A stretch of 64,000 nucleotides of DNA from Tyto alba (lineage: Eukaryota; Chordata; Aves; Strigiformes; Tytonidae). The translations under genes and the position numbers were made by a program. Below are positions 37,548 through 64,000 of the stretch, piece by piece (position 1 is the first letter of the stretch; the number at the start of each line of letters is the position of its first letter). The DNA lies in the NCBI RefSeq assembly GCF_018691265.1, contig NW_024881327.1, forward strand, positions 25,785,936 to 25,849,935. Reading direction: 5' to 3'. Below the pieces are notes generated by a model that did not search any database, had not been told where the DNA came from, and was given only the letters and a program-made list of their open reading frames with translations.

Positions 37548-38161
37548 CCCCTTTACTTGCACTAATGGTAAAAAGTATCATGTTTTGTAATACCGGTCAG
37601 TCCCTTGTGGTTTTAGACCTTTTTGGTCCAAAAGTGGTTTTTGCATGTTCTTCAATTCACATGATAGTTCAACAGCAGCTGACATGGAGATTGAGGGAGG
37701 AAGTACACAAAACTCATGAGCGACCTCTTCTAAAATCCATGGCATATGTTCAATGTGCACCTCAAAAGATCCTTGAGTAGACAGTTATTTACATAATTAC
37801 AATGGTGAAGTATTGCTGCAGTGGAAATTCAATCCATCAAAGTCATATGAATGCCCTTGAAACACAAAACTGGTCTGTTTGTGGCCTTTTCCTTCGTCCT
37901 CCTGCCAGTTCGAATGGCAAACAATACTGAGATGCTACTGAAGTACTGCAAGAAGCAACACTAAAAAAATCCATCTTCAACATGTCTCTTTCATACATAT
38001 TCAGGCTTATTCCTCTGCCCATCACTGGGAGTTTCTCTGTACAAATCCACCTCCTCTTCACATCCTTGACATTGCAATAAAGTGGTTTTCTCTGTGGAGC
38101 AGAAGTCTGTAGATGACACGGCAAGCTTCCCTGTGTTCAGAGCTGGAAGGTGTCCGTGGGG

Positions 38162-62756
<24,595 letters not shown>

Positions 62757-62768
62757 AGCTACCAACAA

Positions 62769-64000
62769 CTGAAACAGAAAGGAAAAGGCAAGAAAGAGAC
62801 AGTTAACAGACTGCCAAAGGTATGAGAGTTTGCAGGACCCCCTCTCCTGCAGTGCCCTGGCACAACTTCCCAGCACTCCGCAAGGTGCCACAGCCCAGGG
62901 ACCCCAGCTCACACCCGCATCCCACTGAGACTCACGCCACCACCTCCCACGAGATACGTGGGGCCACAGCACTGGCATGGGGAGTGCAGCTAAGGCACCA
63001 TAACCCCTGCTCTCCACTGGCCATGTAAAGAGCCAAGTCCTGGCACAACCACTTTCAGCCTGCAAGCGGCTCGGATGTCCGCTGCAGCCTCCGGGTCTGA
63101 GCCCACAGAAACCCCCCTGCACAGAGGCAGTACCCTCACGGGCATCGGGGTGGGCGCAATGGTTTTATGCAGTAAGTTCTGACCTTTTAGCTGCAAGCAG
63201 CTTTTATGGGAGAAAACGCATATTTTAAATCTACTTTTATTACAAATAGTACAATCCTGAGTGATATTTTTGTTTTGCCATTGTACATATGTATATATAT
63301 AGCTTACTGAATACAATGCAATACAATAGTGCTTATTGCTTATTTAGCAAGAATTCCCTTGATCGAGAGACGTGCTATTTAAAACATATGCCGAAATTTT
63401 CGAACAAAATAAATCCATGACAGACTGTAGGCCAGCACTGACATTCGCAGAGCATCTCTTCTCCCCAGTAGTGTGGAGAGTCATAGATCACATGCAATAA
63501 TTTCAGCTTTCAAACACATAATCCTAAAGCACCAGTCTTGAAGAGGCAACAAAGGCAATAAGCATCTATGTAATTTTTGTGCCATCTAATGACATTTCTA
63601 CTTAAAACCCTCAAGCAGCCTGCTAGATAATTTCCAAAGGAGAAGTTCCTACAAACCCTGCTCCTGTTGAAATCAATGGAGGTTTTGTTGGTTATTTTGA
63701 TAGTATCTGGATTTGGCCCAAAACCAACATATATTAAAAAAAAAGACTGCACGGAAGAGCCCCTAATCTGAAGACCAGGGAGTAAAATAAAGGATGATGT
63801 GCCAAGACAGGGACTACTTTTCAAAGGTTCTGGAGATTTTCTAGTCACCCTCTGGTATTCAGTTCCTGATGCTGAAATAGGAAAGCACGTAGGTGCATCT
63901 AGTTAATGCGACTCTGCCAGTGCCATATGGGAGTTAAATGCTTACAACCTGCCGTGGAGTGTTTCTGAACCAGTCCCACTTTAGTCCCGCAACATGCAGA
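62769..64000 (-). other. PDGFRA: PDGFRA intron 1 (partial); exon 1 not seen
   Basis: This is the sequence upstream of the exon 2 acceptor. I see no convincing first exon or promoter up to the window edge, so exon 1 probably lies further right, as in mammals where intron 1 is long. It contains a possible ancient repeat relic near 63,661-63,722. Confidence 0.7.
63661..63722. repeat. Possible ancient amniote repeat relic
   Basis: The sequence ctcctgttgaaatcaatgga followed later by ctggatttggccc resembles a widespread, very old amniote interspersed repeat built around 'gaaatcaatgg...ggatttggccc'. I cannot name the family. The match is short and the assignment weak. Confidence 0.3.

Larger units (their letters stand above)
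34915..38161 (-). other. PDGFRA: PDGFRA 3' untranslated region
   Basis: No coding frame continues after the stop. The minus strand carries AATAAA at 35,093-35,098 and again at 34,934-34,939, followed by a GU-rich stretch, so cleavage near 34,904-34,924 is likely. The roughly 3.2-kb length is similar to the mammalian 3'UTR. It is AT-rich with many ATTTA pentamers, an (ATT)n run at about 37,527-37,547 and a 15-nt T run on the plus strand at 37,133-37,147. A CACTGCC miR-34-type seed match lies at 35,184-35,190. The exact 3' end is inferred. Confidence 0.75.

Noticed and set aside
62757..63122. Upstream extension of the PDGFRA reading frame through 63,122
   Set aside because: A clear splice acceptor (tttctgtttcag) precedes the ATG by 12 nt, and the ATG matches the known N-terminus. 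The upstream open frame is intronic.

Overview
The window is vertebrate nuclear DNA from a bird. The evidence is one intron-rich receptor tyrosine kinase gene, CR1 LINE copies with the avian 3' end, solo LTRs of an avian-type endogenous retrovirus, and otherwise few repeats. I cannot name the species from sequence alone.

The right half (about 34.9-64 kb) is PDGFRA, platelet-derived growth factor receptor alpha, on the minus strand. All 22 coding exons (exons 2-23 in mammalian numbering) are present, from the start codon at 62,754-62,756 to the stop at 38,162-38,164. All introns are GT-AG, the frame closes at every junction, and the coding sequence is 3,264 nt (1,087 residues). The order is signal peptide, five Ig-like domains (exons 3-10), transmembrane helix (exon 11), juxtamembrane segment (exon 12), a split kinase domain with its insert (exons 13-21), and a C-terminal tail (exons 22-23). 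A 3'UTR of about 3.2 kb runs to AATAAA signals near 35,093 and 34,934. Non-coding exon 1 and its promoter are not seen and probably lie beyond 64,000.

The left half (1 to about 34.9 kb) has no gene I can support. In other vertebrates KIT lies downstream of PDGFRA in the same orientation, so this is probably part of the PDGFRA-KIT intergenic region. It holds a 3'-only CR1 (about 14.0-14.3 kb), a longer degraded CR1 (15.5-17.4 kb), and two solo LTRs of one retroviral family in opposite orientations (9,497-10,494 plus; 14,529-15,530 minus). Each LTR has a perfect 5-bp target duplication, and the second appears to sit inside the longer CR1. Also present are A-runs, an A/C-only tract (5.4-5.6 kb), a CpG-dense block (28.83-29.37 kb), a homeodomain-motif-rich AT block (6.6-7.1 kb), and an octamer/SOX/AP-1/TATA motif cluster (about 0.29-0.5 kb).

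I found no novel protein system. The observations most worth checking are the nested and inverted LTRs, the two CpG-dense blocks (one inside PDGFRA intron 2), a 21-nt U tract just after a weak splice donor, an ancient MIR-like SINE relic in intron 19, and a miR-34 seed match in the 3'UTR.
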